Below, in pieces: positions 44,698 through 52,547 of a DNA stretch of 64,000 nucleotides. Origin of the DNA: Paenibacillus glucanolyticus NBRC 15330 (GTDB lineage: Bacteria; Bacillota; Bacilli; Paenibacillales; Paenibacillaceae); assembly GCF_004000885.1 (NCBI RefSeq), contig NZ_BIMC01000004.1:186001-250000 (forward strand). The letters are read 5' to 3'. Numbering within the stretch: position 1 is the stretch's first letter; each line of letters starts with the position of its first letter. Under the pieces are notes generated by a model, which had not been told where the DNA came from, made no database searches, and was given only the letters and a program-made list of their open reading frames with translations. The translations under genes and the position numbers were made by a program.

Positions 44698-44706
44698 TGA
44701 TATAAT
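44698..44706 (+). promoter_or_regulatory. extended -10 promoter of nudF
   Basis: TGATATAAT (TATAAT at 44701-44706), of the same form as the accB and dxs elements, with no clear -35. About 58 bases before the nudF start. Confidence 0.5.
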
Positions 44707-44763
44707 ACACCTTATGCAATAGCATGGTCAGACATGCCGTTTTTAAACAAAGGAGGTCATTTT

Positions 44764-45345
44764 ATGAGCGATATCGGCAGTAAGAACCGGGAAGCTTCGG
44801 ATAAATTGCTGGAAGAAACCACGTTGTCTTCTCAATCGATTTTTGAAGGGAAAATTATCTCGCTGCAGGTGGACACGGTGAAACTTCCGGATGGACAGAC
44901 CGCTAGCCGTGAAGTTGTCCGGCATCCGGGTGCGGTCGCCGTGCTGGCATTAAAAGGCGACACAATGCTGGCTGTGAATCAGTACAGGCAGCCGCTGGGC
45001 CGCTGCGAGGTTGAAATACCTGCGGGCAAGCTGGAGCGTGGGGAGGATCCTCTGGAGGCTGCCAAGCGCGAACTTCAGGAAGAGACGGGGTATACCTGCG
45101 GTTCCATTCGGAAGCTTCATTCCTTTTACACGTCACCGGGCTTTGCGGATGAAATCATTCATTTGTATTTGGCGGAAGATCTCGTTAGCGGCGACATGAA
45201 TCCGGATGAGGATGAATTTATAGAAATGATGGAAATTACGCTGGAAGAAGCTTATTCCCTCATTCAAGAAGAGAGAATCAGCGATGCGAAGACCATCCTG
45301 GCTGTGTATGCCTGGAATATGTACAAACTGACAGGGAAAATCTGA
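44764..45345 (+). CDS. nudF: ADP-ribose pyrophosphatase (Nudix)
   Basis: Splits ADP-ribose to AMP and ribose-5-phosphate, clearing a reactive by-product of NAD turnover. 193 residues with the Nudix box G-K-L-E-R-G-E-D-P then R-E-L-Q-E-E-T-G-Y, and Y-R-Q-P-L-G upstream of it. AAAGGAGG is six bases before ATG 44764. Followed directly (one base gap) by the endonuclease Q gene, so the two are co-transcribed. Confidence 0.93.
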   Translation: MSDIGSKNREASDKLLEETTLSSQSIFEGKIISLQVDTVKLPDGQTASREVVRHPGAVAVLALKGDTMLAVNQYRQPLGRCEVEIPAGKLERGEDPLEAAKRELQEETGYTCGSIRKLHSFYTSPGFADEIIHLYLAEDLVSGDMNPDEDEFIEMMEITLEEAYSLIQEERISDAKTILAVYAWNMYKLTGKI

Positions 45346-45346
45346 T

Positions 45347-46561
45347 ATGCTGTCATCTTTAGAACAGACAACGGACCGGCAGCTTCATTCTTTTTATGGT
45401 GATATGCATATTCACATCGGGCGCACGAGCAGCGGGCAAGCTGTGAAAATAAGCGCAAGCAACAATCTGACCTTTGAGAATATTGCCATCGAGGCATCGG
45501 AGCGAAAAGGTATCCAGATGATTGGCATCATCGATTGCCACTCTCCTTCGGTGCAGGAGGATATTATCCAGTGTCTCGACAGTGGAGCCATGCAAGAGAT
45601 TGATGGCGGAGGGATAGCGTACCGGGATACGGTCATCCTGCTTGGCAGCGAGATCGAAATTCGTGAAAGCGGCCGTGGTGCAGCCCATGTGCTGGCCTAT
45701 TTTCCAGATCTGGGTACGATGCAGGATTTCACCGTCTGGATGGCGAGATATATGAAAAATGTGCAGCTGAGCTCTCAGCGCATCTACGTTACTCCGCGTG
45801 AATTGCAGCAGGAGATTGTTGACCGCGGCGGTTTGCTGGTGCCTGCACATGTGTTTACGCCTCATAAGGGGCTGTATGGCAGCATGGCGGATCGTATGAG
45901 CGAGGTATTCGACCTGAACGGGATCGCCGGAATCGAGCTTGGGCTCAGTGCGGACTCCTCGATGGCAGGGCGGATAAGCGAGCTGGACGGTTATTCCTTT
46001 CTGACCAACTCCGATGCCCATTCGCTTGGTAAGATCGGCAGGGAGTATAACCGAATTGACATGGCTGAGCCTTCTTTTGCAGAATTCCGAATGGCACTCG
46101 GGGCCAAGGACGGGAGAAGAATCAGCGCAAACTACGGGCTTAATCCCCGACTGGGAAAATACCATCGGACCTATTGCAGCGGATGCGATAGCATTCTGGA
46201 TGAGGGCAGTGATATAAAAGAAATGAAGCGCTGTCCATACTGCGGCAGCACCAAGTTGGTACAGGGGGTATTTGATCGGATTCTTCATGTCTCGGATCGT
46301 GAAGAACCCGTGATTCCCCTCAGCCGACCGGAGTATCACTATCAGGTTCCGCTAGAATTCATTCCCGGGCTTGGCAAATCCGCCATGTCGAAGCTGCTGC
46401 AAGCCTTTGGAACGGAAATGAATATCCTTCATCAGGCGACGGAGGCAGAACTTGCGGCAGTTGCCGGCGATCAGCTGGCGGCAAGCATTGTCATGGCCCG
46501 AAACGGGACGCTGTCCCTGTCGGCAGGCGGGGGAGGCACTTACGGGAAAGTGCTTCGATAA
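45347..46561 (+). CDS. yqxK: endonuclease Q family protein (YqxK), PHP domain
   Basis: A probable DNA endonuclease that nicks at deaminated bases, as shown for archaeal EndoQ. 404 residues. PHP metal motifs: D-M-H-I-H-I-G-R, I-D-C-H-S, G-S-E-I-E-I and N-S-D-A-H-S-L-G. Then a four-cysteine zinc finger (Y-C-S-G-C and C-P-Y-C-G, about residues 268-302) and a C-terminal helix-hairpin-helix (F-I-P-G-L-G-K-S-A-M). It follows nudF. EndoQ is common in archaea but patchy in bacteria, although Bacillus also has it. ATG 45347 lies directly after the nudF stop, so translation is probably coupled. Confidence 0.88.
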   Translation: MLSSLEQTTDRQLHSFYGDMHIHIGRTSSGQAVKISASNNLTFENIAIEASERKGIQMIGIIDCHSPSVQEDIIQCLDSGAMQEIDGGGIAYRDTVILLGSEIEIRESGRGAAHVLAYFPDLGTMQDFTVWMARYMKNVQLSSQRIYVTPRELQQEIVDRGGLLVPAHVFTPHKGLYGSMADRMSEVFDLNGIAGIELGLSADSSMAGRISELDGYSFLTNSDAHSLGKIGREYNRIDMAEPSFAEFRMALGAKDGRRISANYGLNPRLGKYHRTYCSGCDSILDEGSDIKEMKRCPYCGSTKLVQGVFDRILHVSDREEPVIPLSRPEYHYQVPLEFIPGLGKSAMSKLLQAFGTEMNILHQATEAELAAVAGDQLAASIVMARNGTLSLSAGGGGTYGKVLR

Positions 46562-46591
46562 ATCCACGGGACTCTCTTTCATTCACCGAAA

Positions 46592-46621
46592 GTCATAGAA
46601 GAAGGACGAGTGTCATAGAGT
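46592..46621 (+). promoter_or_regulatory. candidate SigE promoter of spoIIM
   Basis: GTCATAGA (46592-46599), 14 bases, then CATAGAGT (46614-46621). Matches the SigE ATA cores at -35 and -10 with mismatches elsewhere. SpoIIM is a SigE product in B. subtilis. Confidence 0.5.
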
Positions 46622-46653
46622 AGAGTAGAGACGCAGAAAGGAGACTCTATTCT

Positions 46654-47277
46654 ATGTCATCATTCCGCCAAGCCTTTAAGGATCAGACTACGCTCTATGT
46701 GTTTGTTGCCGTCCTGTTCTTAGTCGGCGTACTGTTTGGAGCGTTGATGGTCAATGCACTTTCACTGGAGCAGCAGCAGGAAATGGCCCGATATTTGAAT
46801 CACTTTTTTGTTAACGTGCAGGACGGTGGAGAAGCCATGAGTCAATCTTCTTACTGGAGCATCGCAGCCCTTCATCTGAAATGGATCGGCTTGATATGGA
46901 TTCTGGGATTGTCCGTCATCGGACTTCCTGGAATATTGATATTGGATTTCTTAAAGGGAGTTCTTATCGGGTTCACGGTCGGTTATTTGGTCGGGCAATA
47001 TTCGTGGAAAGGACTGCTGTTTGCCCTGGTGTCGATTGCGCCGCAAAATTTGCTGATTATTCCAGTGCTCATGATGTGCAGTGTAGCAGCAATCACCTTC
47101 TCTCTATATATCATCAGAGACCGTTTTATTATGAATCGCGGCGGCAGCATGATGAAGCCATTTGCATCTTATGCTTTGTTGACGTTCTGCATGGTCCTGC
47201 TGACACTCGGAGTTGCATCCTTTGAAACCTGGGTTACCCCTGTTATGATGCGCTGGGTCACTCCAATGTTGCTTTAA
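46654..47277 (+). CDS. spoIIM: stage II sporulation protein M
   Basis: Membrane component of the SpoIID-SpoIIM-SpoIIP machine that thins septal peptidoglycan during engulfment. 207 residues with five membrane helices. Conserved motifs: I-G-L-P-G-I-L-I-L-D-F-L-K-G-V-L-I-G-F-T-V-G-Y and A-P-Q-N-L-L-I-I-P. GAAAGGAG precedes the ATG. Upstream of fur and xerD as in B. subtilis. Follows the yqxK gene but has a SigE-like promoter of its own. Confidence 0.95.
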   Translation: MSSFRQAFKDQTTLYVFVAVLFLVGVLFGALMVNALSLEQQQEMARYLNHFFVNVQDGGEAMSQSSYWSIAALHLKWIGLIWILGLSVIGLPGILILDFLKGVLIGFTVGYLVGQYSWKGLLFALVSIAPQNLLIIPVLMMCSVAAITFSLYIIRDRFIMNRGGSMMKPFASYALLTFCMVLLTLGVASFETWVTPVMMRWVTPMLL

Positions 47278-47306
47278 TCCGCGAATTTTTCCATATAGCA
47301 AAACCG

Positions 47307-47337
47307 TTTGACTTTGTTTGTCAAATCCCCCTATAAT
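47307..47337 (+). promoter_or_regulatory. SigA promoter of fur with an overlapping inverted repeat
   Basis: TTGACT (47308-47313), an 18-base spacer and TATAAT (47332-47337). TTTGAC (47307-47312) and GTCAAA (47320-47325) are perfect inverted arms that overlap the -35, a candidate operator for autoregulation. Confidence 0.7.
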
Positions 47338-47386
47338 GAAGGAAGTGAACAATAACGTGCAGTGATTTCCAAGGGGGAGGGAAACG

Positions 47387-47851
47387 ATGGAAGCGCGGAT
47401 CGACAAAATTAAGCAGCAGCTACAATCCCAAGGATACAAATTAACGCCCCAACGGGAAGCCACGGTAAGCGTATTGTTGGAAAATGAAGACGACCACCTT
47501 AGCGCAGAGGATGTATTTATGCTCGTGAAAGAGAAGGCTCCGGAGATCGGTCTGGCAACCGTGTACCGTACCCTAGAGCTGCTCAGTGAGCTTCATGTTG
47601 TAGAGAAGATAAATTTTGGCGATGGTGTCGCCCGTTATGACTTGCGGACGGATACTTCGAAGCATCACCATCACCATTTGATATGTACTCAATGTGGAAG
47701 TATGGATGAGATACGCGAGGATTGGCTCGGTCCTTTGGAAGAGCGGTTGGAGCGAGAGTTCAACTTTACCGTTCATGACCATCGGCTTGATTTCCATGGC
47801 ATATGCTACCGTTGCAAAGAGAAGGGCAAGAATGACCAGGACAAATCATAA
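47387..47851 (+). CDS. fur: Fur family metal-responsive repressor
   Basis: A 154-residue winged-helix regulator: Y-K-L-T-P-Q-R-E-A-T-V-S-V-L and the recognition helix A-T-V-Y-R-T-L-E-L-L. The metal-binding part has H-H-H-H-H-L-I-C-T-Q-C-G, and the second cysteine pair C-Y-R-C completes the structural zinc site. The fur name (rather than zur or perR) rests on its place between spoIIM and a DUF4227 gene/xerD, as in B. subtilis. The cluster of five consecutive histidines before the first CxxC is notable. AGGGGGAGGG ribosome site. Confidence 0.9.
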   Translation: MEARIDKIKQQLQSQGYKLTPQREATVSVLLENEDDHLSAEDVFMLVKEKAPEIGLATVYRTLELLSELHVVEKINFGDGVARYDLRTDTSKHHHHHLICTQCGSMDEIREDWLGPLEERLEREFNFTVHDHRLDFHGICYRCKEKGKNDQDKS

Positions 47852-47862
47852 ATTTTATATCA

Positions 47863-47910
47863 ATTAACCAAACAGCAGTGATGACGATTAACCAAACAGC
47901 AGTGATGACG
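47863..47910. repeat. perfect 24-bp tandem duplication after fur
   Basis: ATTAACCAAACAGCAGTGAT plus GACG occurs twice head to tail at 47863-47886 and 47887-47910 with no mismatch, between the fur stop and its terminator. Probably a recent slippage duplication. Confidence 0.9.
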
Positions 47911-47918
47911 ATCACGGC

Positions 47919-47957
47919 AAGCCCTCTACGGCGGTAAGCCGGGAGGGTTTTTTTAGA
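47919..47957 (+). terminator. terminator of fur
   Basis: GCCCTC and GAGGGT arms enclose an inner GGC/GCC stem, followed by TTTTTTT. Confidence 0.8.
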
Positions 47958-48034
47958 TAGCAATCCTATAATCATAAACATGCACGCATCTGTATCGTTC
48001 ACATAAGAGCATTCCATCTGTACCATTTACAAGT

Positions 48035-48055
48035 ACGTCGTCAGACGTTTTTTTT
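48035..48055 (+). terminator. second, orphan terminator
   Basis: ACGTC, loop GTCA, GACGT, then eight T's. It lies about 80 bases after the fur terminator, with no gene between. The 47958-48211 gap otherwise holds only AT-rich sequence with an unsupported TATAAT. Confidence 0.7.
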
Positions 48056-48211
48056 ATTCTTCAAAATATCAGATGCCTTTTCCTTATTCCGTATAGAAAG
48101 AAGATAAGGGTCATGTCGTCATAATCCTGCAGCTTGTATCATAGGCTTTACGTGATGCGATACCTGGAATACCAGCTTTCATATCGCGATGATGAAAGAG
48201 AGGCGCTGCAT

Positions 48212-48445
48212 GTGATTATATCGATTCGGAAAATAGGCTCCCTGATCCGTTTTATTTCGATGTTTGCCGTTCTGGCGATGTTTTTTTATTTTGTGCTGGG
48301 CTGGGTAAGCGACTGGCTGACCCCGATGGATCCTTACAGTGCACCTTCGGGCCAAGCTGTAAAGGCATTTCAGCCTGAAAGCACCATGGATTCCCGGTAT
48401 TCGCCGGCGGAACGCCTGCGATTGTATTATTGGTACGGGGAATGA
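48212..48445 (+). CDS. yqzK: DUF4227 small membrane protein (YqzK position)
   Basis: A 77-residue protein with one membrane helix (about residues 10-30, F-I-S-M-F-A-V-L-A-M-F-F-Y-F-V-L-G-W). It then has a short outer part with P-S-G-Q-A-V-K-A-F, the DUF4227 signature, and an aromatic end. GAGAGG eight bases before GTG 48212 gives M-I-I-S-I-R-K; earlier starts at 48134 and 48155 lack good ribosome sites. In B. subtilis yqzK lies between fur and xerD, as here. Function unknown. Confidence 0.75.
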   Translation: MIISIRKIGSLIRFISMFAVLAMFFYFVLGWVSDWLTPMDPYSAPSGQAVKAFQPESTMDSRYSPAERLRLYYWYGE

Positions 48446-48480
48446 CTGTGTTTTTTTAGGTGCACGGAATAGGAGATAAA

Positions 48481-49371
48481 GTGATCATGAAGCAATATCT
48501 GGACGAATATGTAACCTATTTGGAAGAAGTGAAGAGACTGTCCCGGAGCACGATTGAATCCTACCGGGCAGACCTTAACGGATTTATTGAATATGCAGCG
48601 GACAGGGAAGTGACCCATCCACAGGATGTGAACCGGACGGTGTTGGGATTGTATTTGGGAAGACTGAGGCAGCAGGGCAAGGCGGCATCGAGCCAGCTTC
48701 GCTGCACGGCTTCCCTGCGGTCCTTTTTTCAATATCTGGTGCGTCAATCAGTTATCGGACAAGACCCAACCCAGCTGCTGGATCGTCCCAAGCCGGAACG
48801 GAAGCCTCCACAGGCTTTAACCATTGAGCAGGTGGACAAGCTTCTGTCCGCCCCGGATTCCGGCACGCCGCAGGGGGCAAGGGACAGGGCGATGCTGGAA
48901 CTGCTCTATGCCTCAGGCATCAAGGTTTCGGAGCTGGTCTCACTCAGCATTCATGACCTGAATATGGAGATGCGATTTTTGCGCTGTGCCGTACCCGGGG
49001 GGAAGGAGCGTATTCTTCCGATCAGCCAGATTGCAGCCCAGAGTGTGGCTTATTATATGCGTGATATGCGGAGCCAGCTCATAAGAGATGCCGAGGAAGA
49101 GGCATTATTCCTGAATTCACTGGGTACCCGCTTGACACGGCAGGGATTTTGGAAAATTATTAAAAAGTACGGCAAGCTGGCCGAAATCGATGAGGAAATA
49201 ACGCCGCATACCCTTCGCCATTCCTTTGCCATACATTTGCTGCAGAATGGTGCCGATTTACGCTCCGTTCAGGAAATGCTGGGTCACTCGGCATTATCCA
49301 CCACGGGCATGTATCAATCCACCAAGAAGAGCATGAAGGAAGTTTATGATCATTACCACCCGAGATCTTAA
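48481..49371 (+). CDS. xerD: tyrosine recombinase XerD with Lys at the first catalytic Arg position
   Basis: Resolves chromosome dimers with XerC at dif. About 296 residues: an N-terminal SAM-like core-binding domain (1-105) and a catalytic domain. Catalytic residues seen: Lys in G-G-K-E-R-I, His and Arg in H-T-L-R-H-S, His in L-G-H-S and Tyr in G-M-Y-Q-S. The usual first Arg in G-I-R-V-S-E-L is Lys148 here (I-K-V-S-E-L, codon 48922-48924). Position between the DUF4227 gene and punA is as in B. subtilis minus deoB (drm). GTG 48481 is five bases after AGGAG; ATG 48487 is an alternative. Confidence 0.9.
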   Translation: MIMKQYLDEYVTYLEEVKRLSRSTIESYRADLNGFIEYAADREVTHPQDVNRTVLGLYLGRLRQQGKAASSQLRCTASLRSFFQYLVRQSVIGQDPTQLLDRPKPERKPPQALTIEQVDKLLSAPDSGTPQGARDRAMLELLYASGIKVSELVSLSIHDLNMEMRFLRCAVPGGKERILPISQIAAQSVAYYMRDMRSQLIRDAEEEALFLNSLGTRLTRQGFWKIIKKYGKLAEIDEEITPHTLRHSFAIHLLQNGADLRSVQEMLGHSALSTTGMYQSTKKSMKEVYDHYHPRS

Positions 49372-49427
49372 GGACCGCAACATGTCCACTGATCTACAAC
49401 TTATTTTCAGTTAGGAGAGGTATTAAC

Positions 49428-50252
49428 ATGAGTTCAGTTAATCAACAGAGCATTAAGGAAGCAGCAGCTTACATACGCGAACAGAATGGCGTTCAACCCG
49501 AGGTTGGCCTGATTCTGGGTTCGGGACTCGGTGTCCTGGCCGAATTGATTCAGGACCCGGTTTCGATCCCATACACCGACATTCCGCATTTTCCGGTATC
49601 GACGGTAGAAGGTCATGAAGGGGAGCTGCTCCTGGGCACGATTTACAACCGACCTGTGGTCATGATGAAGGGCCGTTTCCACATGTATGAAGGTTATGGT
49701 CCGGAAGTGACGGCGTTCCCGGTACGGGTCATGAAAGAGCTGGGCGTGAAGAGTTTGCTCGTTACCAATGCGGCAGGCGGTATCAATACCTCCTTCGAGC
49801 CGGGCGACCTTATGCTGATCTCCGATCATTTGAACATGACGGGAACCAGTCCGTTAATCGGACCTAACGATCCTGAGCTTGGCGTACGGTTCCCGGATAT
49901 GTCGCAGGCCTACAGCCGGAAGCTCCGTCAGTTGGCAAAAGAAGTAGCCGTGAGTCAGAGCGTTGTTCTTAGAGAAGGGGTTTATGCCGGCTTGCTTGGG
50001 CCAACCTATGAAACGCCGGCTGAAATTGTCATGCTGCGCACACTGGGCGCGGATGCGGTAGGCATGTCAACGGTATCTGAGGTGATTGTGGCCAGACATG
50101 CGGGGCTTGAGGTGCTGGGCATCTCCTGCATCAGCAACATGGCAGCAGGTATTCTGGATCAGCCGCTTTCCCATGATGAGGTTATGGAGACAGCAGAGAA
50201 GGTTCGCGAGAAATTCCTTGCGCTTGTGTTGGCCATTATCCCGAAAATGTAA
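49428..50252 (+). CDS. punA: purine-nucleoside phosphorylase (trimeric, PNP-I)
   Basis: Phosphorolysis of (deoxy)guanosine and (deoxy)inosine to base and ribose-1-phosphate. 274 residues with G-L-I-L-G-S-G-L-G (phosphate site), K-G-R-F-H-M-Y-E-G-Y, T-N-A-A-G-G-I-N, G-V-Y-A-G-L-L-G-P-T-Y-E-T-P-A-E, and M-S-T-V-S-E-V. In B. subtilis deoB (drm), the phosphopentomutase gene, precedes it; that gene is absent here. TAGGAGAGG ribosome site. Confidence 0.95.
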   Translation: MSSVNQQSIKEAAAYIREQNGVQPEVGLILGSGLGVLAELIQDPVSIPYTDIPHFPVSTVEGHEGELLLGTIYNRPVVMMKGRFHMYEGYGPEVTAFPVRVMKELGVKSLLVTNAAGGINTSFEPGDLMLISDHLNMTGTSPLIGPNDPELGVRFPDMSQAYSRKLRQLAKEVAVSQSVVLREGVYAGLLGPTYETPAEIVMLRTLGADAVGMSTVSEVIVARHAGLEVLGISCISNMAAGILDQPLSHDEVMETAEKVREKFLALVLAIIPKM

Positions 50253-50265
50253 TATTTCCAAGTAC

Positions 50266-50314
50266 AAGGCTGTACTCTAGTAGATGCGAATCTACCGGAG
50301 TACGGCCTTTTTGC
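50266..50314 (+). terminator. terminator after punA
   Basis: AAGGCTGTACTC and GTAGAT pair with ATCTAC and GAGTACGGCCTT around GCGA, followed by TTT. Confidence 0.88.
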
Positions 50315-50445
50315 TATGCTCCCGAAAGTATAGAGTCCTAACTTTTCCGTAAAATACTGGAATAATTTGTTTTCATCCTGACGACAATGAATAGCAGACC
50401 CGTATACTTGCGGGATGCCATTACGAATGTCAGGAGGGGACGGAA

Positions 50446-51636
50446 TTGAAAAAAGCGTTGATCGCTGGATTCCTTGTTCTATTTGTTGGGTTGTCCAGTA
50501 CGGCTGTTCCAAGTTATGCAGAAGAAAATAGTAAAACCGGCGAAGGGTCATCTCAAGAGGAACTGGCGCCTAGTGCTCGTTCCGCCATATTGCTGGATGC
50601 GGATACCGGAACCATTATTTATGAAAAAAACAGCCATGATAAGCTGCCTCCGGCCAGCATCACCAAGATTATGACGATGCTGCTTACGATGGAGGCCATT
50701 GATGCGGGACGATTGCAGTGGACGGATAAGGTACGTACCAGTGAATATGCTGCCTCCATGGGTGGATCGCAGATTTTTCTTGAGCCTGGGGAAGAAATGA
50801 CCGTTGATGAAATGCTGAAAGGCATTGCCATGGCATCAGGCAATGACGCTTCTGTTGCGATGGCGGAGAAGCTTGCCGGTTCCGAACAAGGTTTTGTCAA
50901 GATGATGAATGACAAAGCGGCTGAGCTGGGAATGAAAGATACGCATTTTGTGAATTGCAACGGACTTCCGGCAGAGAATCACTATACTTCAGCTCATGAC
51001 ATCGCGGTCATGAGCAGGGAATTGCTGAAATATGAGCAGATCACCAAATATACAGGCTCGTACCAGGATTATTTGCGAAAGGATTCGCAAAAGCCGTTCT
51101 GGCTGGTGAACACCAATAAGCTGGTTCGTTTCTACACAGGTGCAGACGGCCTGAAAACCGGATATACGTCAGAGGCTAAATTCTGTTTGTCCGCAACGGC
51201 CAAACGGGATGGACTGCGCGCAGTAGCCGTTGTCATGGGAGCTCCTGACACCAAGACGCGGAATAATGAAGTATCCCGTATGTTTGACTATGCGTTCGCT
51301 CAATACACGATGCATTCTATCTATAAGCCAGGCGAAGTATTGGGCATCGTGAAGGTTCAGAAAGGGAATGTGCCTGAACTGTCCATTCAAGCGGACAGAG
51401 ACTACAGCGTGCTTGTGAAGAAGGGCGTAAAGGACCCGGATATCCGTCATGAAATTCAGATGGATCAGAATGTGAAGGCTCCTGTTTCCGCCGGACAAGT
51501 CATCGGCAAGCTCTTGGTCTATCAGGGGGACCGACTGGTGAAGGAGTTTGAGCTGACATCTCCGGTTGAGGTGAAGAAGGCAGGCTTCTGGAAGCTGTTC
51601 AAACGGACAACCGGCAAGTTGTTTCATGTAGATTAA
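50446..51636 (+). CDS. dacF: D-alanyl-D-alanine carboxypeptidase DacF
   Basis: Trims the pentapeptide of spore peptidoglycan and controls its cross-linking. 396 residues with a signal peptide (cleavage near P-S-Y-A-E) and the penicillin-binding motifs S-I-T-K (P-A-S-I-T-K-I-M-T), S-G-N (M-A-S-G-N-D-A-S) and K-T-G (L-K-T-G-Y-T). C-terminal beta domain (about 270-360) and an amphipathic membrane-binding tail. The start is TTG 50446 after AGGAGGGG. Upstream GTATA (50328-50332) with a weak SigF-like -10 fifteen bases on is a tentative forespore promoter. Directly before spoIIAA as in B. subtilis. Confidence 0.95.
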   Translation: MKKALIAGFLVLFVGLSSTAVPSYAEENSKTGEGSSQEELAPSARSAILLDADTGTIIYEKNSHDKLPPASITKIMTMLLTMEAIDAGRLQWTDKVRTSEYAASMGGSQIFLEPGEEMTVDEMLKGIAMASGNDASVAMAEKLAGSEQGFVKMMNDKAAELGMKDTHFVNCNGLPAENHYTSAHDIAVMSRELLKYEQITKYTGSYQDYLRKDSQKPFWLVNTNKLVRFYTGADGLKTGYTSEAKFCLSATAKRDGLRAVAVVMGAPDTKTRNNEVSRMFDYAFAQYTMHSIYKPGEVLGIVKVQKGNVPELSIQADRDYSVLVKKGVKDPDIRHEIQMDQNVKAPVSAGQVIGKLLVYQGDRLVKEFELTSPVEVKKAGFWKLFKRTTGKLFHVD

Positions 51637-51656
51637 TGGGAGTTTTCTTCTAGTTT

Positions 51657-51695
51657 TGTCGTGATGCAGGAATGTCTTTTTCAAATGTAGAAATC
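51657..51695 (+). promoter_or_regulatory. SigH-like promoter of the spoIIA operon
   Basis: GCAGGAATG (51666-51674) is a near-perfect SigH -35, followed after 12 bases by GTAGAAATC (51687-51695), a -10 with GAAA for GAAT, the same deviation as at spo0A. A partial 0A box TGTCGTG (51657-51663, 5 of 7) lies just upstream. In B. subtilis spoIIA is driven by SigH and Spo0A. Confidence 0.65.
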
Positions 51696-51727
51696 TTTGT
51701 TCATGTCAGGGAGGAGAGTGAGCAAAC

Positions 51728-52081
51728 ATGAATCTGCAGGTTGAGATGGAGCATCACAGGCATATTCTGATCGTCCGTCTATCCGGGGAACTGGATCATC
51801 ACACGGCCGATCATGTCCGGATGCAGCTGGAAGAAGCCATTCAGAGACGTCAAACAGAGCACTTGGTGCTGAGCTTAAAGGAATTGGACTTTATGGACAG
51901 CTCAGGTCTCGGGGTCATCCTGGGACGCTATAAATTCATCAAGCAAAAGGGTGGAAAGATGGCGGTATGCGATGTGAAGCCGCAAGTTTACCGCTTGCTT
52001 GAAATGTCGGGGCTGTTCAAAATCATGCCGATATATGAGAACGAGGGTACGGCACTCTCGGGTTTGGAGGTAGTGTCATGA
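51728..52081 (+). CDS. spoIIAA: anti-sigma factor antagonist SpoIIAA
   Basis: A STAS-domain protein that frees SigF by binding SpoIIAB in the forespore. 117 residues with the phosphorylation site D-S-S-G-L-G-V, Ser58, the same number as in B. subtilis. SpoIIE phosphatase activates it by dephosphorylating this serine. GGGAGGAGAG ribosome site. Overlaps spoIIAB by four bases (ATGA), so the two are made together. Confidence 0.97.
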   Translation: MNLQVEMEHHRHILIVRLSGELDHHTADHVRMQLEEAIQRRQTEHLVLSLKELDFMDSSGLGVILGRYKFIKQKGGKMAVCDVKPQVYRLLEMSGLFKIMPIYENEGTALSGLEVVS

Positions 52082-52536
52082 GTGAAGGAAGAGCACAGCA
52101 TAATTTTATGACTCTGCAGTTTGCCGCAAAGTCGGAAAACGAATCCTTTGCCCGTGTCGCCGTAGCTGCGTTCATCTCCCAGTTGGATCCTAACATGGAT
52201 GAGCTCAGTGACCTGAAAACGGTGGTTTCCGAAGCGGTCACGAACAGCATCATCCATGGCTATGACAGCGATCCGGTGGGCGTTGTCAAGATTGAGGCTT
52301 CGATTGACGGGGATATGATCACGCTGCGCGTTGAGGATTCGGGTCGAGGCATTGAAGATTTGGAAATGGCGAAGCAGCCGCTTTATACATCCAAGCCGGA
52401 GCTGGAGCGATCCGGCATGGGATTCACGATCATGGAGAATTTCATGGACGAATTTGAAGTGGTCAGCGAACCAGGCAGCGGTACGTCGATCAAAATGAAA
52501 AAGAGGATCGAATCTAAGAAAGCTTTATATAATTAG
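52078..52536 (+). CDS. spoIIAB: anti-sigma F factor and kinase SpoIIAB
   Basis: Holds SigF inactive and phosphorylates SpoIIAA. 152 residues with the GHKL ATP-binding boxes: [11 protein letters not shown] (N box), V-E-D-S-G-R-G-I (G1) and [12 protein letters not shown] (G2). Upstream overlap with spoIIAA by four bases; sigF starts 12 bases after its stop, preserving the ratio of sigma and anti-sigma factor. Confidence 0.96.
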   Translation: MSEGRAQHNFMTLQFAAKSENESFARVAVAAFISQLDPNMDELSDLKTVVSEAVTNSIIHGYDSDPVGVVKIEASIDGDMITLRVEDSGRGIEDLEMAKQPLYTSKPELERSGMGFTIMENFMDEFEVVSEPGSGTSIKMKKRIESKKALYN

Positions 52537-52547
52537 GGGTTGGACAA

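Noticed and set aside
45359-46339. 326-codon minus-strand frame opposite the endonuclease Q gene
   Set aside because: Shadow of a well-supported gene; composition rich in His, Arg and Ile in the manner of antisense frames.
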